Of a DNA stretch of 20,910 nt, positions 20,714 to 20,910 are shown one piece after another. Numbering within the stretch: the stretch's first letter is position 1; each line of letters opens with the position of its first letter. A program made the position numbers and the translations under genes. The stretch comes from JAYQPQ01 sp038145405 (GTDB lineage Bacteria; Pseudomonadota; Gammaproteobacteria; Pseudomonadales; GM7GCV1). The stretch is taken from the NCBI GenBank assembly GCA_038145405.1, contig JAYQPQ010000030.1, positions 1 through 20,910 of the forward strand, read 5' to 3'. Under the pieces are notes generated by a model. That model was not told where the DNA came from and ran no database searches. It was given only the letters and a program-made list of their open reading frames with translations.

Positions 20714-20910
20714 GCCACCACCAGATTAACCAGTTTGCCGGCCACGATAATGACCTTGCGAATCTGCTTGCCCTCGACAAACTTCTGCACGTTGTCGTCG
20801 CCCAGCGCAGCCCTTTCGATACTGGCCTGGGCGGCGGCAGCCGCGACGGTGACCCGTCCGCGCACCTTGCCGTTGACCTGCACCACATAGGCAATGCTGC
20901 TCTGCACCAG
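20710..20910 (-). CDS. leuS: Leucyl-tRNA synthetase, C-terminal end only (window edge)
   Basis: About 66 C-terminal residues are visible and the frame runs off the right edge. YVVQVNGKVRGRVTVAAAAA, then VQKFVEGKQIRKVIIVAGKL and VNLVVA, match the C-terminal domain of LeuRS, where VQVNGK(L/V)RG and KxIxVxxKLVN(I/L)V are constant. The enzyme charges tRNA-Leu; the tail shown contacts the tRNA elbow. The stop overlaps the lptE start. No adapter-like sequence is seen at this edge. Confidence 0.94.
   Translation of the reverse strand: MVQSSIAYVVQVNGKVRGRVTVAAAAAQASIERAALGDDNVQKFVEGKQIRKVIIVAGKLVNLVVA

Noticed and set aside
1..20910. CRISPR array, insertion sequence, prophage or integrase
   Set aside because: No regular repeat-spacer pattern, transposase-like protein or phage structural gene was seen on either strand.

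Overview
The window is bacterial chromosomal DNA from a gammaproteobacterium. The evidence is the rpsU - yqeY - dnaG - rpoD macromolecular-synthesis block with divergent tsaD and folB, the leuS - lptE - holA block, an mpl ligase gene, an E. coli-type tRNA-Ile2, and a PPi-type phosphofructokinase. I would guess a marine relative of Cellvibrionales/Pseudomonadales, but the sequence does not prove the order.

The left edge is not genomic. Bases 1-53 match, on the minus strand and with many errors, the Illumina Nextera read-2 adapter (34 nt), an 8-nt index and the start of the P7 primer. Biology starts at about base 54, inside the N-terminal part of a phosphofructokinase gene cut by the contig end. 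Then come mpl (418-1770), a large RND/MMPL exporter (1884-4472) and an Atm1-type ABC exporter (4619-6433), all on the plus strand.

From 6435 to 8917 lies a patch of gene decay. It holds a 3' scrap of an allophanate hydrolase gene, and a secreted-protein gene with a stop codon in its signal peptide whose product joins the N-terminal part of an alpha/beta-hydrolase-type protein to the C-terminal part of a metallo-beta-lactamase-fold protein. A TSUP permease gene that seems to start at CTG and an mtfA peptidase gene without its 5' half complete the patch. A good terminator and a plausible promoter still frame the dead hybrid gene.

From 8914 to 12708 are a divergent 3-methyladenine-glycosylase-like gene, a small CPYS thioredoxin-fold protein, a YebC/YeeN-type regulator, a secreted DUF2272 protein, a membrane-anchored DUF2726 protein in more AT-rich DNA, and a small zinc-ribbon protein. 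tRNA-Ile2(CAU) follows at 12746-12822.

From 12823 to 20910 the window is housekeeping. rpoD, dnaG, yqeY and rpsU run on the minus strand with a strong rpoD terminator, an internal hairpin after rpsU and candidate promoters. tsaD and folB diverge on the plus strand, and holA, lptE and the 3' end of leuS run on the minus strand. Three copies of a GGATTG...GACA interspersed repeat sit at gene 3' ends, two of them bracketing the rpoD terminator.

I found no CRISPR array, insertion sequence, integrase, rRNA gene or coherent new multi-gene system. The most useful observations are the adapter at the edge, the hybrid pseudogene, and the choices of start codon and RNA identity that automatic annotation is likely to miss.
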